Source: Billgrantia kenyensis
GTDB taxonomy: Bacteria > Pseudomonadota > Gammaproteobacteria > Pseudomonadales > Halomonadaceae
Assembly: GCF_013697085.1 (NCBI RefSeq)
Contig: NZ_JACEFT010000002.1
Span: 1 to 64,000, forward strand
Length of the DNA stretch: 64,000 nt
Direction of reading: 5' to 3'
Part shown: positions 14,887-24,996 of the stretch, one piece after another
Numbering within the stretch: the stretch's first letter is position 1
How the letters are laid out: the number at the start of each line of letters is the position of its first letter
Program-made: the position numbers and the translations under genes
The notes under the pieces: generated by a model
The model's database searches: none
What the model saw: only the letters and a program-made list of their open reading frames with translations
Told to the model about the DNA's origin: nothing

Positions 14887-15624
14887 TCAGCGGCGAATAC
14901 CCAGGGCCTCGCGCTGGTGATCGAAGAGCTGGGCGCCGGCGCTTTCGGCCAGCTCCAGCATGGCGTTGAGCTGCTCGCGGGAGATTACCCCCGCCTCAGC
15001 GGTGCCCTGCACCTCGATCAGCCCGCCCGATTCGGCCATCACCACGTTCATGTCGGTATCGGCGCCGCTGTCCTCGGGGTAGTCGAGGTCTACCACCGGC
15101 ACGCCCTTGAACAGCCCGACCGAGACCGAGCTGACCAGCTGCACGAATGGATCCGCCTTGATCAGCTTCTTGCGCTGCAGATAGCGAATGGCATCCACCA
15201 GCGCCACGCAGCCGCCGGTGATCGAGGCGGTGCGGGTGCCGCCATCGGCCTGGATTACATCGCAGTCCACGGTGATGGTGAACTCGCCCAGTTTCTTGAG
15301 GTTGACCGACGCCCGCAGCGAGCGGCCGATCAGGCGCTGGATCTCCAGCGTGCGCCCGCCCTGCTTGCCCCGGGTCGCCTCACGGCCGCCGCGGGTGTGG
15401 GTAGCGCGTGGCAGCATGCCGTATTCGGCGGTGACCCAACCCTGCCCCTTGCCGCGCAGCCAGCGCGGCACGCCGGCTTCGACGCTGGCGTTGCACAGCA
15501 CCTTGGTGTCGCCGAACTCCACCAGCACCGAGCCCTCGGCGTGCCGGGTGTAGTCACGGGTCAGGCGAATTTCGCGGGGCTGGTCGGGGCGGCGCCCGCT
15601 CGAGCGTTTCAGGTCGGAAGCCAT
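14887..15624 (-). CDS. rph: Ribonuclease PH
   Basis: Phosphorolytic 3'-5' exoribonuclease that trims tRNA 3' ends. 245 aa, full length. N-terminal [21 protein letters not shown] is given in part; the conserved [41 protein letters not shown] and [17 protein letters not shown] blocks are present (here [15 protein letters not shown]). The ATG follows GAGAGG. Convergent with crc, divergent from yicC, matching Pseudomonas gene order. Confidence 0.96.
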   Translation of the reverse strand: MASDLKRSSGRRPDQPREIRLTRDYTRHAEGSVLVEFGDTKVLCNASVEAGVPRWLRGKGQGWVTAEYGMLPRATHTRGGREATRGKQGGRTLEIQRLIGRSLRASVNLKKLGEFTITVDCDVIQADGGTRTASITGGCVALVDAIRYLQRKKLIKADPFVQLVSSVSVGLFKGVPVVDLDYPEDSGADTDMNVVMAESGGLIEVQGTAEAGVISREQLNAMLELAESAGAQLFDHQREALGIRR

Positions 15625-15796
15625 GTTACCTCTCGAATCGATACGAACTGGGTGACGCCGGGGCGGGCTGGCAGCCCGGGCATCGGCGTCGAATGGCTGG
15701 CCATTCTACACGGTCGGGGCGGGTAATCGGTTAAACTCCTTGTCTCACATCCTGTCCGCGCTGCCTGAAGTGCCGACGACCCAACAAGGAGTTCCC

Positions 15797-16675
15797 ATGG
15801 TTGACCAAAGCAAGGTTCACAGCATGACCGCCTTTGCCCGCCAGAGCCGTGAGGACGACTGGGGCAGCCTGCAGCTGGAGCTGCGCTCGGTGAATCAGCG
15901 CTACCTGGAACCCTTCTTCCGGCTGCCCGAGGCCCTGCGCGATCTGGAGCCCGCCTTCCGCGAGGCGCTGCGCACGCGCCTGGCACGGGGGAAGGTGGAG
16001 TGCCACCTGCGCTTCGAGCCCACCGACGTCAGCGAGACCCTGGCCGTCAACCACAGCCGACTGACCGCCCTCGCCGCAGCGCTGGGAGAAGTCCGCGAGG
16101 CGCTGCCCCAGGTCGCCATGCCCGACGCCTTGTCACTGCTGGACCACCCCGGCGTGCTCGAGTCCCAGGGTGTCGATCTCGACGTGGTGAAGGCCGAGGC
16201 CACGGCCCTGTTCGAAGCCGCCCTGAACGAGTTGATCGAGGCTCGCGCTCGTGAAGGCGAGAAGCTGGCGGGGCTGATCCGTGAGCGCTTGACCGGGGTT
16301 GGAGAGCAGGTCGCCGAAGTCCGCCGCCTGATGCCGACCATCCTCGAGCGTCAGCGTGCCCAGCTGCTGGAGCGCCTGGAAGCGGTCAAGGCGGAACTCG
16401 ATCCCCAGCGCCTGGAGGCCGAGCTGGTGCTGCTCGCGCAGAAGGCCGACGTCGACGAGGAGCTCGACCGGCTCGTGGCCCATGTCGGCGAAGTGGAGCG
16501 TCAGCTCGGCCAGAAGGGCCCCAAGGGGCGCCGCCTCGACTTCCTGATGCAGGAGCTCAACCGCGAGGCCAACACCCTCTCCTCCAAGTCGGCGGTGGCC
16601 AGCACCACCCGCTGCGCGGTGGAGCTCAAGGTGCTGATCGAGCAGATGAGGGAGCAGATCCAGAACATCGAATAG
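15797..16675 (+). CDS. yicC: YicC-family endoribonuclease
   Basis: 292 aa from the ATG at 15797, with AAGGAG five bases upstream. Family hallmarks are HSMTAFARQ and VNQRYLEPFFRLPE at the N-terminus and GRRLDFLMQELNREANTLSSK, then KVLIEQMREQIQNIE, at the C-terminus, with a long coiled-coil middle. YicC proteins form hexameric clamps that cut RNA and influence small-RNA turnover. It sits divergently from rph as in many gammaproteobacteria. Confidence 0.93.
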   Translation: MVDQSKVHSMTAFARQSREDDWGSLQLELRSVNQRYLEPFFRLPEALRDLEPAFREALRTRLARGKVECHLRFEPTDVSETLAVNHSRLTALAAALGEVREALPQVAMPDALSLLDHPGVLESQGVDLDVVKAEATALFEAALNELIEARAREGEKLAGLIRERLTGVGEQVAEVRRLMPTILERQRAQLLERLEAVKAELDPQRLEAELVLLAQKADVDEELDRLVAHVGEVERQLGQKGPKGRRLDFLMQELNREANTLSSKSAVASTTRCAVELKVLIEQMREQIQNIE

Positions 16676-16698
16676 GCCTGCCCCTAGGAAAACCACCG

Positions 16699-16735
16699 AC
16701 GCTGACGCGACCCGCTGGACGTCAGCGTGCTTTCT
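16699..16735 (+). terminator. Terminator of yicC
   Basis: ACGCTGACG / CGTCAGCGT stem with a 12-base loop, followed by GCTTTCTTG. It overlaps the stop codon of the convergent ppx gene. Confidence 0.5.
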
Positions 16736-18233
16736 TGATCACATCTAGCTGATAGCCGGCGGCGAGCTGATAGTTTCTCTCCTGCTCAAAGGCACCGAAC
16801 AGCAGGGCGTCACCGGGCAAGTCGCCGGTCAATCTCACGCGGAGAACGTCGCCCTCGACGCCCAGAGTAACGCCATCGGGCGGCGCTTCAGGTCGGGAGT
16901 GGTTGAGTATCGCCGCCAGACGCAGCAGTCGCGCCAGCCGCGCATAGCGCTGGCGTACCGTCGCCGGGAGCTCCTTGAGCTCCTTGATCGGGAACTTGCG
17001 CCGGTGCGCCCGCACCAGGAAAGCTAGGCCGCGCTGCTCCGTGCGCGAAAAGCCCGGCAGGTCGGAATGCTCGAGCAGGTAGGCGCCATGCCGATGGAAC
17101 TGGCTATGCGAAACGGCCAATCCTATCTCGTGCAACCTGGCTGCCCAAGCCAGCAATTGGCGCTGTTCGTCGCCGAGCTGCCAGGCCTCGGCCACCTGGT
17201 CGAAGGCCGCCATGGCACTTGCAACCACATTGCCAGCCTGGCGCCTGTCGGTGACATAGCGCAGATCCAGACCATCGAGCGTTTTCAGCCGCGAATCCTC
17301 CGGGGTGTTACGGCCGATCAGATCGTAGAGTATACCCTCACGCAACGCGCCGTCCGAATAGCGCAGAAACGGCAGCTCGAAGGCTTCGAAAACCGCGCAC
17401 AGCACCGCCACGCCAGCCGGAAACACCCGGGCGCGATCAGGCTTGAGCCCAACCACGGCGAGTTGGTCGAGATGGCCATAGTCTATCAACTGCTGGCGCA
17501 ACCGAAACAGCGCATCGCGACGAATGATGCCATCACTCATCTCTTCGGCGGAGAGGATGGCCGCCACGTTGCGGATGGTACCGCTGGTGCCCACCGGATC
17601 CGACCAGCCCAACTGCAGGAATGGCTGGCGGATGCTCTCCATTTCGTACAGCGCTGCGGTTTCGGCCTGGCGGAAGCGACGCTCGTCGATTTTGCCCTCG
17701 GCAAAGAAACGCCGGGTATAGGAGACGCAGCCCATCTCCAAACTCTCCAGGGCCTGGGGTTCGAACCGCTCACCGATGATGAACTCTGTCGAGCCACCGC
17801 CGATGTCGAGAATAAAGCGGCGGCCATGCACGTCGGCCAGCGAATGAGCCACGCCCAGATAGATCAGGCGAGCCTCCTCGCGGCCGGAAACGATCTCCAC
17901 CTCATGGCCGAGCAGGGCTTCGGCACGGGCGAGCAGCGCCTGGCCGTTGCTGGCCATGCGCAGAGCATGGGTACCGACGATACGCAGGTGCCTGGGGTCA
18001 ATGTCGGCAACGAACGGCGCGAACCGGGCCAGGCACTCCATGGCGCGCTGCATGGCCGCGTCGCTCAGCCTGAGGTCGCCGTCGAGCCCGGCGGCCAGCT
18101 GTACCTTCTCACCGAACTTGGTTGTCACCTGGAAACGTTCGTGCTGATAGTTGGCGACTAGCAGATGGAAACTGTTGGAGCCCAGATCGATCGCCGCCAG
18201 GCGTCGCGGCTCGTCATGAGTCGATGTGATCAT
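16722..18233 (-). CDS. ppx: Exopolyphosphatase (Ppx/GppA family)
   Basis: 503 aa. It releases phosphate from polyphosphate chain ends. The actin-like ATPase fold is seen as AAIDLGSNSFHLLVA at residues 13-27 and FILDIGGGSTEFIIGE near residue 140. The C-terminal half has the HD-like helical domain (WAARLHEIGLAVSHSQFHRHGAYLLEH in part). The length fits Ppx rather than the shorter stand-alone GppA types. It follows ppk1 on the same strand after about 90 bases, so synthesis and breakdown of polyphosphate are probably co-transcribed. The Shine-Dalgarno is weak. Confidence 0.92.
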   Translation of the reverse strand: MITSTHDEPRRLAAIDLGSNSFHLLVANYQHERFQVTTKFGEKVQLAAGLDGDLRLSDAAMQRAMECLARFAPFVADIDPRHLRIVGTHALRMASNGQALLARAEALLGHEVEIVSGREEARLIYLGVAHSLADVHGRRFILDIGGGSTEFIIGERFEPQALESLEMGCVSYTRRFFAEGKIDERRFRQAETAALYEMESIRQPFLQLGWSDPVGTSGTIRNVAAILSAEEMSDGIIRRDALFRLRQQLIDYGHLDQLAVVGLKPDRARVFPAGVAVLCAVFEAFELPFLRYSDGALREGILYDLIGRNTPEDSRLKTLDGLDLRYVTDRRQAGNVVASAMAAFDQVAEAWQLGDEQRQLLAWAARLHEIGLAVSHSQFHRHGAYLLEHSDLPGFSRTEQRGLAFLVRAHRRKFPIKELKELPATVRQRYARLARLLRLAAILNHSRPEAPPDGVTLGVEGDVLRVRLTGDLPGDALLFGAFEQERNYQLAAGYQLDVIKKAR

Positions 18234-18327
18234 AGGTCGCTGCGGTCATCCTTCCTTCAGAAGCCTGCCGGAGCAGGCAGGAAAAGTGGTGCTGGGCACG
18301 GTGTCCACCGGCTAAGGTAATGGGCGC

Positions 18328-20589
18328 TCAGGCCTTGGCCGCATAGGCATAGAGTAGCGTTTCCTGGGCACTGATGGCCGGGACGTCCTCTGCGGGCACC
18401 TGCTTCACGTAGCGACCGTCGGTGGTCAGCACCCAGGCCTGGCAGTTGTCGACCAGGTAGGTCTCCAGGTCCTTGCGTACCTGCTGGGCCAGCTTCTTGT
18501 CGAGGATGGGGAAGCAGGTTTCCACGCGCTGGAACATGTTGCGCTCCATGAAGTCGGCGCTCGAGGCCCACACTTCCGGCTTGCCATCGTTGTGGAAGGT
18601 GAAGACTCGGGTATGCTCCAGGAAGCGCCCCACGATCGAGCGCACCTGGATGTTCTCCGAGACGCCCGCCACACCGGGCCGCAGGCAGCACATGCCGCGA
18701 ATGATCAGGTCACAGCGCACCCCCGCCTGCGAGGCACGATAGAGCGCACGGATGAGCTGAGGCTCAGTCAGCGAATTGCACTTGATGATCAGATGGGCCT
18801 TCTTGCCTTTCTCGGCGTGCCTGGCCTCGCGCTCTATCATCTTCACCAGCCGGTCATGGAGCACGAATGGCGCATGGAGCAGGGTCTCGATCACCCTCGG
18901 CTTGCCCATCCCCGACAGCTGCTGGAAGACCAGATGCACGTCCTCGCACAGCCGCTCGTTAGCGGTCAGCAGACTATAATCAGTGTAGAGCTTGGCCGTG
19001 CGCGAGTGATAGTTGCCGGTGCCCAGGTGGGCATAATAGCGCAGCCCCCCCTTCTCGCGGCGCACGATATGCAGCATCTTGGCGTGGGTCTTGTAGGCCA
19101 TCACGCCATAGATCACGATGGCCCCCGCCTCCTGGAGCCTGGCCGCGAGCAATAGGTTGTCCGCCTCGTCGAAGCGCGCGCGCAGCTCGATCACCACCGT
19201 GACCTCCTTGCCATTGCGAGCGGCCTCGACCAGCGCACTGACGATGGCCGAGTCGGCACCAGTACGATACAGCGTCTGCTTGATGGCCAGCACGCCGGGA
19301 TCGTTGGCCGCCTCGGCCAGCAGGCTCTCGATAGGCGTGAACGACTGAAAGGGATGGTGGAGCAGGATATCGCCCTGAGCGATCAGGCTGAACAGGCTTT
19401 CATTGCGATTGTTGAGCACCTTGGGCAGCCCGGGAATGAAGGGCTTGTAGAGCAGATCGTGGCGCTCGAAATCTCCCAGCAGCGTCATCAACCGGCTCAA
19501 GTTGACCGGGCCATCCACTAGGTAGAGGTCACGGGGCGCGAGGTTGAACTGGTTGAGCAGAAAGTCGGTGAGATGGGCCGGGCAGTCGTTGACCACCTCC
19601 AGGCGCACACCATCGCCGTAGCGTCGCGCCAGAAGTTCCCCCTTGAGGGCCGAGGCGAGATCGGAGATCTCCTCCGTATCCACCGAGAAGTCGGCGTTGC
19701 GGGTCAGACGAAACTGATAACAGCCGATGATCTTCATGCCGGGAAACAGCTCCTCGGCATGGGCATGGACAATGGAGGAAAGAAAGACAAACTCGTCGCA
19801 GCCCGGACGGCTCAGGTGCGCGGGCAAGCGAATCAGGCGCGGCAGCGGTCGTGGTACGGGCAGGATCGCCAGTCCGCCCTCGCGGCCGAATGCATCCTGC
19901 CCCTCCAGCTCGACGATGAAGTTCAGGCTCTTGTTGACCAGGCGAGGAAAAGGGTGGGAGGGATCGAGCCCGATCGGGCTGATCACCGGCATGATCTCTT
20001 CGTCGAAATATTCCCTGACCCACTCCCGCTGGGGTGCGGTCCAGCTCTCACGGCGCAGGAAGAAGATATTCTGCCGGGCCAGCTCAGGAATCAGCGTCTC
20101 GTTGAGAATGCGGTACTGACGCTCCACCTGCTCATGCACTACGCGAGAAATCTCGTCGAGCAGCTCCGTAGGTCGCAAGCCGTCGCTCCCCACCTCGTCG
20201 GGATGCAGGGCAATATGCCGCTGGATACCCGCCACGCGAATCTCGAAGAACTCATCCAGGTTGGCAGAGAAGATGAGCAGGAACATCAATCGATTGACCA
20301 GCGGGTGGGACATGTCCAGCGCCTGCTCGAGCACGCGGATATGAAACTGCAGGGTCGACAGCTCGCGATTGAAGTAGAGGCTGGGAGTCTTCAGATCGAG
20401 CTCGGATGTGGCAGAGGTCGGCTTGGCCCGGACCCCGGTACGGGTGTGATTGACCCGCAGCAGTGGTTCGTCAGGCGTCTCGGCGGCGGGCGTCAAAGGC
20501 TCGGGGAGCGCTGCCGGTATCGTCTCCTGGCTTCGTTTCTCCTCCATGGCACTCTGTTGTTCCGGCATGGCCTCCCCCCGCTGCAGCAT
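18328..20589 (-). CDS. ppk1: Polyphosphate kinase 1
   Basis: Reversibly transfers the ATP gamma-phosphate to polyphosphate. About 753 aa from the ATG at 20589, which has GAGGG six bases upstream; an upstream GTG (20613) and a later ATG (20568) are alternatives. The N-domain begins YFNRELSTLQFHIRVLEQA. Catalytic phospholipase-D-like half: ALIKQTLYRT-type segment (LAIKQTLYRTGADS), YGVMAYKTHAKML and YYAHLGTGNYHSRTA with the phosphorylated His. The first 75 residues are a poorly conserved Glu/Pro-rich extension. Operon with ppx downstream. Confidence 0.94.
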   Translation of the reverse strand: MLQRGEAMPEQQSAMEEKRSQETIPAALPEPLTPAAETPDEPLLRVNHTRTGVRAKPTSATSELDLKTPSLYFNRELSTLQFHIRVLEQALDMSHPLVNRLMFLLIFSANLDEFFEIRVAGIQRHIALHPDEVGSDGLRPTELLDEISRVVHEQVERQYRILNETLIPELARQNIFFLRRESWTAPQREWVREYFDEEIMPVISPIGLDPSHPFPRLVNKSLNFIVELEGQDAFGREGGLAILPVPRPLPRLIRLPAHLSRPGCDEFVFLSSIVHAHAEELFPGMKIIGCYQFRLTRNADFSVDTEEISDLASALKGELLARRYGDGVRLEVVNDCPAHLTDFLLNQFNLAPRDLYLVDGPVNLSRLMTLLGDFERHDLLYKPFIPGLPKVLNNRNESLFSLIAQGDILLHHPFQSFTPIESLLAEAANDPGVLAIKQTLYRTGADSAIVSALVEAARNGKEVTVVIELRARFDEADNLLLAARLQEAGAIVIYGVMAYKTHAKMLHIVRREKGGLRYYAHLGTGNYHSRTAKLYTDYSLLTANERLCEDVHLVFQQLSGMGKPRVIETLLHAPFVLHDRLVKMIEREARHAEKGKKAHLIIKCNSLTEPQLIRALYRASQAGVRCDLIIRGMCCLRPGVAGVSENIQVRSIVGRFLEHTRVFTFHNDGKPEVWASSADFMERNMFQRVETCFPILDKKLAQQVRKDLETYLVDNCQAWVLTTDGRYVKQVPAEDVPAISAQETLLYAYAAKA

Positions 20590-20632
20590 GACCCACCCTC
20601 GGCGACATGACACGCCGTGAGCTTAAGTGACG

Positions 20633-20662
20633 TTGACAAGCAGCATATGCAGCTTTTATGAC
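20633..20662 (+). promoter_or_regulatory. Candidate sigma-70 promoter for gmk
   Basis: A perfect TTGACA at 20633-20638 and TTATGA or TATGAC from 20656, 17-18 bases apart. About 160 bases of leader would then precede the gmk start. Nothing else is recognised in that stretch. Confidence 0.4.
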
Positions 20663-20824
20663 GAGCTGATGTCCACCAAGCCGGAGGAGTGGTGCCGAGG
20701 GCTATATTGGGGTGCTATCGCTGGTGAGGATGATCTCCCCTGCAGCGCGCCTTTAATTCATGCGATACTTCGCGCTTTCTACGGCCCACGCCGCTTCGTA
20801 AAGCTGTCAACTGGGATGCCGACC

Positions 20825-21439
20825 ATGCCCCAAGGTACCCTCTTCATCGTTTCCGCGCCCTCCGGTGCCGGAAAAACCACGCTGGTACGCGAGCTGATCG
20901 AGAGTCTCGACGGCATCCAGGTCTCGGTGTCGCATACCACCCGGGCTCAGCGGGAGGGCGAGGTGGACGGCGTCAACTACCACTTCGTGGCGGTCGCCGA
21001 GTTTGAGGCGATGATTGCCCGCGGCGAATTCTTCGAGCATGCGCGCGTCTTCGACAACTTCTACGGCACCGCGCGGCCGGCAGTGGAAGCCCTGCTCGGT
21101 GCCGGCCAGGACGTGATCCTGGAGATCGACTGGCAGGGGGCGCGCCAGGTGCGCGAGCAGATGCCCGACGCGGTGTCGATCTTTATCCTGCCGCCGTCGC
21201 GAGACGAGCTGGAGCGGCGCCTGGCCAGCCGCGGTACCGACGAACACGCCATCATCGCCCGGCGCATGCGAGACGCGGTCAGCGAGATGTCGCACTATGA
21301 CGAGTACGACTACCTGGTGATCAACGACGACTTCACCACCGCCCTGCGCGAGCTGCAGTCGCTGGTGATCAGTCGACGCCTGAGCCTGGAGCGGATGCGC
21401 GAGGCCCATGGCCCTTTGCTGCAAGGGCTGCTGTCTTGA
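20825..21439 (+). CDS. gmk: Guanylate kinase
   Basis: Phosphorylates GMP to GDP. 204 aa from the ATG at 20825 ([19 protein letters not shown]), which places the P-loop as in other Gmk proteins; an ATG three codons earlier is possible and the long upstream frame is not conserved. The GMP-binding segment ([21 protein letters not shown], in part), [14 protein letters not shown] and [11 protein letters not shown] are intact. It heads the gmk-rpoZ-spoT group. Confidence 0.95.
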   Translation: MPQGTLFIVSAPSGAGKTTLVRELIESLDGIQVSVSHTTRAQREGEVDGVNYHFVAVAEFEAMIARGEFFEHARVFDNFYGTARPAVEALLGAGQDVILEIDWQGARQVREQMPDAVSIFILPPSRDELERRLASRGTDEHAIIARRMRDAVSEMSHYDEYDYLVINDDFTTALRELQSLVISRRLSLERMREAHGPLLQGLLS

Positions 21440-21576
21440 ATCCAGGGCCTTGACCAGGGTCCTGCCCCGGCCGCGGGCGCTTGTCACGGCTGCCGGACGT
21501 CGAGTACTCTAGACTGTCCTGTTCCACTCGGAATTCCCTTGGCGGAATTCCCCAAACGCTTTCGAGAAGACCCCAT

Positions 21577-21837
21577 ATGGCGCGTGTCACCGTCGAAGAT
21601 TGTCTGGATAATGTCGAAAACCGCTTCAAGCTGGTGATGATTTCCACCCAGCGCGCTCGTCAGCTCTCGCGTGGCTCCCGCGACGCCCAGCTGCCGTGGG
21701 AGAATGACAAGCCCACCGTGATGGCGCTGCGCGAAATCGCCGCCGGCCTGGTCGACGAGAGTGTGCTGGACGAGCCGATCGAGGCGCCGGTCAGGATTCG
21801 CCGTGAAGGCGAGCCAGGTATCGCCATCGAGGAGTAA
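21577..21837 (+). CDS. rpoZ: RNA polymerase omega subunit
   Basis: 86 aa beginning [17 protein letters not shown], with the conserved [12 protein letters not shown] and [13 protein letters not shown] segments that wrap the beta' C-terminus. The omega subunit also forms one of the two ppGpp sites on RNA polymerase, which fits its place directly upstream of spoT. Confidence 0.96.
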   Translation: MARVTVEDCLDNVENRFKLVMISTQRARQLSRGSRDAQLPWENDKPTVMALREIAAGLVDESVLDEPIEAPVRIRREGEPGIAIEE

Positions 21838-21859
21838 GGCTGTCACTCAAGGCGCGCTC

Positions 21860-23995
21860 ATGTTCACCATCGACGACCTGGCCGACCGTTTGGGCGGCTA
21901 CCTTCCTCCCGACGAGATTCAGCAGGTCAAGCGCGCCTTCTACTACGCCGAGCAGGCCCACGACGGTCAGCAGCGGCGCTCCGGCGAGCCCTACGTCACC
22001 CATCCGCTGGCGGTAGCCAACATCCTGGCCAACATGCACATGGACCATCAGAGCCTGATGTCCGCCATGCTGCATGACGTGATCGAGGATACAGGCGTCT
22101 CCAAGGAAGCCCTCGCCGAGCAGTTCGGCAAGCCGGTAGCGGAGCTGGTCGACGGCGTCTCGAAGCTGACCCAGATCACCTTCGAGGACAAGGCCGTCGC
22201 CCAGGCCGAGAACTTCCAGAAGATGGTGCTGGCGATGTCCCGGGACATCCGGGTCATCATCGTCAAGCTCGCCGACCGCTTGCACAACATGCGCACCCTC
22301 GGTGCACTGCGTCCCGAGAAAAAGCGTCGCATCGCCCGCGAGACGCTGGAGATCTACGCCCGCATCGCCAGTCGTCTGGGCATCAACACCATCCGCGTGG
22401 AGCTCGAGGATCTCTCCTTCCAGGCACTGCACCCGATGCGCGCCGAGCGCATCAAGCGCGCCGTCTCCAGCGCCCGCGGCCACCGCCGTTCGGCGATTCG
22501 CCAGATCCAGACCACGCTGCAGAAGAGCCTCGACGACGAAGGCCTGGCCGGCACCGTGGTCGGTCGCCAGAAGCATCTGCTGTCGATCTACAAGAAGATG
22601 CGCGACCAGCGCAAGCCCTTCGCCGAGATCATGGATGTGTTCGGCTTTCGCATCATCACCGAGGACGTCGACAGCTGCTATCGCATCCTCGGCGTGGTGC
22701 ACAACCTCTACAAGCCGGTGCCGGGGCGCTTCAAGGACTACATCGCCATTCCCAAGGCCAACGGCTACCAGAGCCTGCACACTACCCTGTTCGGCAGCGG
22801 CGGCATGCCCATCGAGGTGCAGATTCGCACCCGCGAGATGGAGGCCATGGCCAACAACGGCATTGCCGCGCACTGGCTCTACAAGGCGGGTCAGACCGAT
22901 CACCCCATCGCCGAAGGCAGCCACGCCCGGGCCAGGGAGTGGGTCAAGGGGCTGCTCGAGATGCAGCGCCACGCCGGCGACTCGCTGGAGTTCATCGAGC
23001 ACGTCAAGAACGACCTGTTCCCCGACGATATCTACGTGTTCACGCCCCGCGGCGACATCATGGAGCTGCCTCAGGGCGCGACGGTGATTGACTTCGCCTA
23101 CGCCGTGCACACCGACATCGGCAACAGCTGCATCGCCTGTCGCATCGACCGCCATCTGGCCCCCCTCTCGACCCGCCTCGAGAGTGGCCAGACGCTGGAG
23201 ATCATCACCGCCCCCGGGGCACGCCCCAACCTGGCCTGGCTCAACTTCGTGGTCACCGCCAAGGCGCGCTCGGCGATCCGCCACGCACTGAAGCATCAGC
23301 AGCAGACCGAGGCGGTTCAGCTCGGCCGACGGCTGCTCAACAAAGCCCTGGCCGATTTCGAGACCAGCCTGGAGGAGCTGCCGGACACCGTGCTACCGGA
23401 GCTGCTGGACGAGCTGTCGCTCAAGGACGAGGAGAGCCTGCTGGAGTCGATCGGCCTGGGCACCCGCGTGGCCCACGTAGTGGCCCGGCGCCTGATCGAC
23501 CTCCTGCATGGCGACATGGCCGAGCCCAGCGAGCGTGAGCTTGCTCCCCAGGGCCCCATCGTCATCAGCGGCGGCGAGGGCATGGTGATCAAGTTTGCCC
23601 GCTGCTGCCATCCGCTGCCCGGCGATCCTGTGGTCGGCCACCTGTCGGTGGGCAAAGGCATCGTGGTTCACCGCACCGAGTGTCGCAATCTCGACGAGCT
23701 CAAGGGCGACCCCGACAAGCTGTTTGCCCTCGAGTGGTCCGAGGAAATCGCCGAAGACTTTCCGGTGGCCCTGCGCATCGAGATCGAGAGTCGTCGCGGG
23801 CTGGTGGCCGAGCTCGCCAGCCTGGTTACCGATGCCGAGGCCAATATCGAGCGCATCGGCATCGAGGAGCGCGATGCTCGGCTCTCCATCGTGCACCTGA
23901 CCCTGGCAGTGCGCGACCGTGTCCACCTGGCACGCATCATCAAGCGCATCCGCAACCTGTCCCACGTCGGCAAGATCAATCGCGTCGGCAATTGA
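21860..23995 (+). CDS. spoT: Bifunctional (p)ppGpp synthetase/hydrolase SpoT
   Basis: 711 aa from the ATG at 21860 (MFTIDDLADRLGGYLP). Domains in order: an HD hydrolase (residues 20-180, with THPLAVANIL and MLHDVIEDT, the metal-binding HDxxED), a synthetase (about 230-350, FKDYIAIPKANGYQSLHTT, VQIRTREMEAMA), TGS (about 390-450, DIYVFTPRGDIMELPQGAT), a helical and conserved-Cys region (KFARCCHPLPGD) and a C-terminal ACT domain (VALRIEIESRRGLVAELA). Hydrolase motifs are intact, so it is SpoT-like rather than RelA. It lies 22 bases after rpoZ. Confidence 0.95.
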   Translation: MFTIDDLADRLGGYLPPDEIQQVKRAFYYAEQAHDGQQRRSGEPYVTHPLAVANILANMHMDHQSLMSAMLHDVIEDTGVSKEALAEQFGKPVAELVDGVSKLTQITFEDKAVAQAENFQKMVLAMSRDIRVIIVKLADRLHNMRTLGALRPEKKRRIARETLEIYARIASRLGINTIRVELEDLSFQALHPMRAERIKRAVSSARGHRRSAIRQIQTTLQKSLDDEGLAGTVVGRQKHLLSIYKKMRDQRKPFAEIMDVFGFRIITEDVDSCYRILGVVHNLYKPVPGRFKDYIAIPKANGYQSLHTTLFGSGGMPIEVQIRTREMEAMANNGIAAHWLYKAGQTDHPIAEGSHARAREWVKGLLEMQRHAGDSLEFIEHVKNDLFPDDIYVFTPRGDIMELPQGATVIDFAYAVHTDIGNSCIACRIDRHLAPLSTRLESGQTLEIITAPGARPNLAWLNFVVTAKARSAIRHALKHQQQTEAVQLGRRLLNKALADFETSLEELPDTVLPELLDELSLKDEESLLESIGLGTRVAHVVARRLIDLLHGDMAEPSERELAPQGPIVISGGEGMVIKFARCCHPLPGDPVVGHLSVGKGIVVHRTECRNLDELKGDPDKLFALEWSEEIAEDFPVALRIEIESRRGLVAELASLVTDAEANIERIGIEERDARLSIVHLTLAVRDRVHLARIIKRIRNLSHVGKINRVGN

Positions 23996-24005
23996 ACCCG
24001 TCAAC

Positions 24006-24041
24006 GGCCCGTTCGCCGCCCGCCGCGGCGAACGGGCCTTT
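24006..24041 (+). terminator. Terminator of spoT
   Basis: Fourteen-base stem GGCCCGTTCGCCGC and its complement with a five-base loop, followed by TTTCATT, 10 bases after the spoT stop. ridA therefore may rely on partial read-through or its own promoter. Confidence 0.75.
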
Positions 24042-24083
24042 CATTGAACCTGGTTACCTATCAACAAGCGCAAGGAGACCGTC

Positions 24084-24473
24084 ATGAGCAACAAGGCCGT
24101 CATCAGTACCGACAAGGCACCTGCCGCCATCGGCCCCTACTCCCAGGCCATCAAGGCCGGCAATACCGTCTACCTTTCCGGCCAGATCCCTCTCGATCCT
24201 GCCACCATGGAGCTGGTCTCCGACGATTTCGAGGCACAGGCGCGCCAGGTCTTCACCAACCTGCAGGCTGTCTGCGAGGAAGCCGCCGGCTCGCTGGGTG
24301 AGATCGTCAAGCTCAACCTCTACCTGGTCGACCTGGACAACTTCGCGGTGGTCAACAAGGTGATGGAGGAGTTCTTCGCCAAGCCCTACCCGGCCCGTGC
24401 TGCGGTGGGCGTCAAGGCGCTACCCAAGGGCGCCCAGTTCGAGGCGGAAGCCGTCATGGTAATAGGAGACTGA
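24084..24473 (+). CDS. ridA: RidA family reactive enamine/imine deaminase
   Basis: 129 aa; AAGGAG precedes the ATG. It hydrolyses reactive 2-aminoacrylate-type intermediates released by PLP enzymes. Motifs: [27 protein letters not shown], the [12 protein letters not shown] helix, and the C-terminal [19 protein letters not shown] holding the substrate-binding Arg. Its place after spoT is widely conserved. Confidence 0.95.
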   Translation: MSNKAVISTDKAPAAIGPYSQAIKAGNTVYLSGQIPLDPATMELVSDDFEAQARQVFTNLQAVCEEAAGSLGEIVKLNLYLVDLDNFAVVNKVMEEFFAKPYPARAAVGVKALPKGAQFEAEAVMVIGD

Positions 24474-24480
24474 GGGGAGC

Positions 24481-24993
24481 GTGCGACTGTTCCTGGCGCT
24501 GATGCCACCCCCCGAGCTGCGTGAGCGGCTCGGATCGCTGGCGGATGCCGCCCACGCCCGCTGCGGCGGGCGCCGCATGCCCGATGAGAGCCTGCACTTG
24601 ACGCTGGCCTTTCTCGGCGAGGTGGAGCCCGCGAAGGCCACCGAGCTCGCCGCATGGGTCCAGGACCTGGCCATCCAGCCCGGCGAATGGCGCCCCGACA
24701 GCTGGGGCAGCTTTCGGCGCCCCGGCATCATCTGGATCGGTGGCCAGGAACCCGACCTTGCCCTGGAGCGGCTGCAGGGCAAGGTCTGGGATACCCTCGA
24801 GCCACTGGGGCTGGGGCCGGCTCCTGCCCGGTTCATTCCGCATGTCACCCTGCTGCGGCGCGCGGCCAGGCTATGCCTGGAGGAACTTCCACAGGTCAAG
24901 CTCACATGGCCGTATCAGCGCATCGAACTGATCCATTCGATCACCGATGAAAATGGCGCATGCTACCGTAGCCTGGCCGTTTCGGCACTCTAG
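24481..24993 (+). CDS. thpR: RNA 2',3'-cyclic phosphodiesterase (2H phosphoesterase)
   Basis: 170 aa with a GTG start just after ridA (seven bases). The two HxTx catalytic motifs are clear: HLTL at 39-42 and HVTL at 121-124. The N-terminus RLFLALMPP matches ThpR/LigT. It opens 2',3'-cyclic phosphates to 2'-phosphates in RNA; the physiological substrate is unsettled in bacteria. Likely translated from the ridA transcript. Confidence 0.92.
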   Translation: MRLFLALMPPPELRERLGSLADAAHARCGGRRMPDESLHLTLAFLGEVEPAKATELAAWVQDLAIQPGEWRPDSWGSFRRPGIIWIGGQEPDLALERLQGKVWDTLEPLGLGPAPARFIPHVTLLRRAARLCLEELPQVKLTWPYQRIELIHSITDENGACYRSLAVSAL

Positions 24994-24996
24994 GCT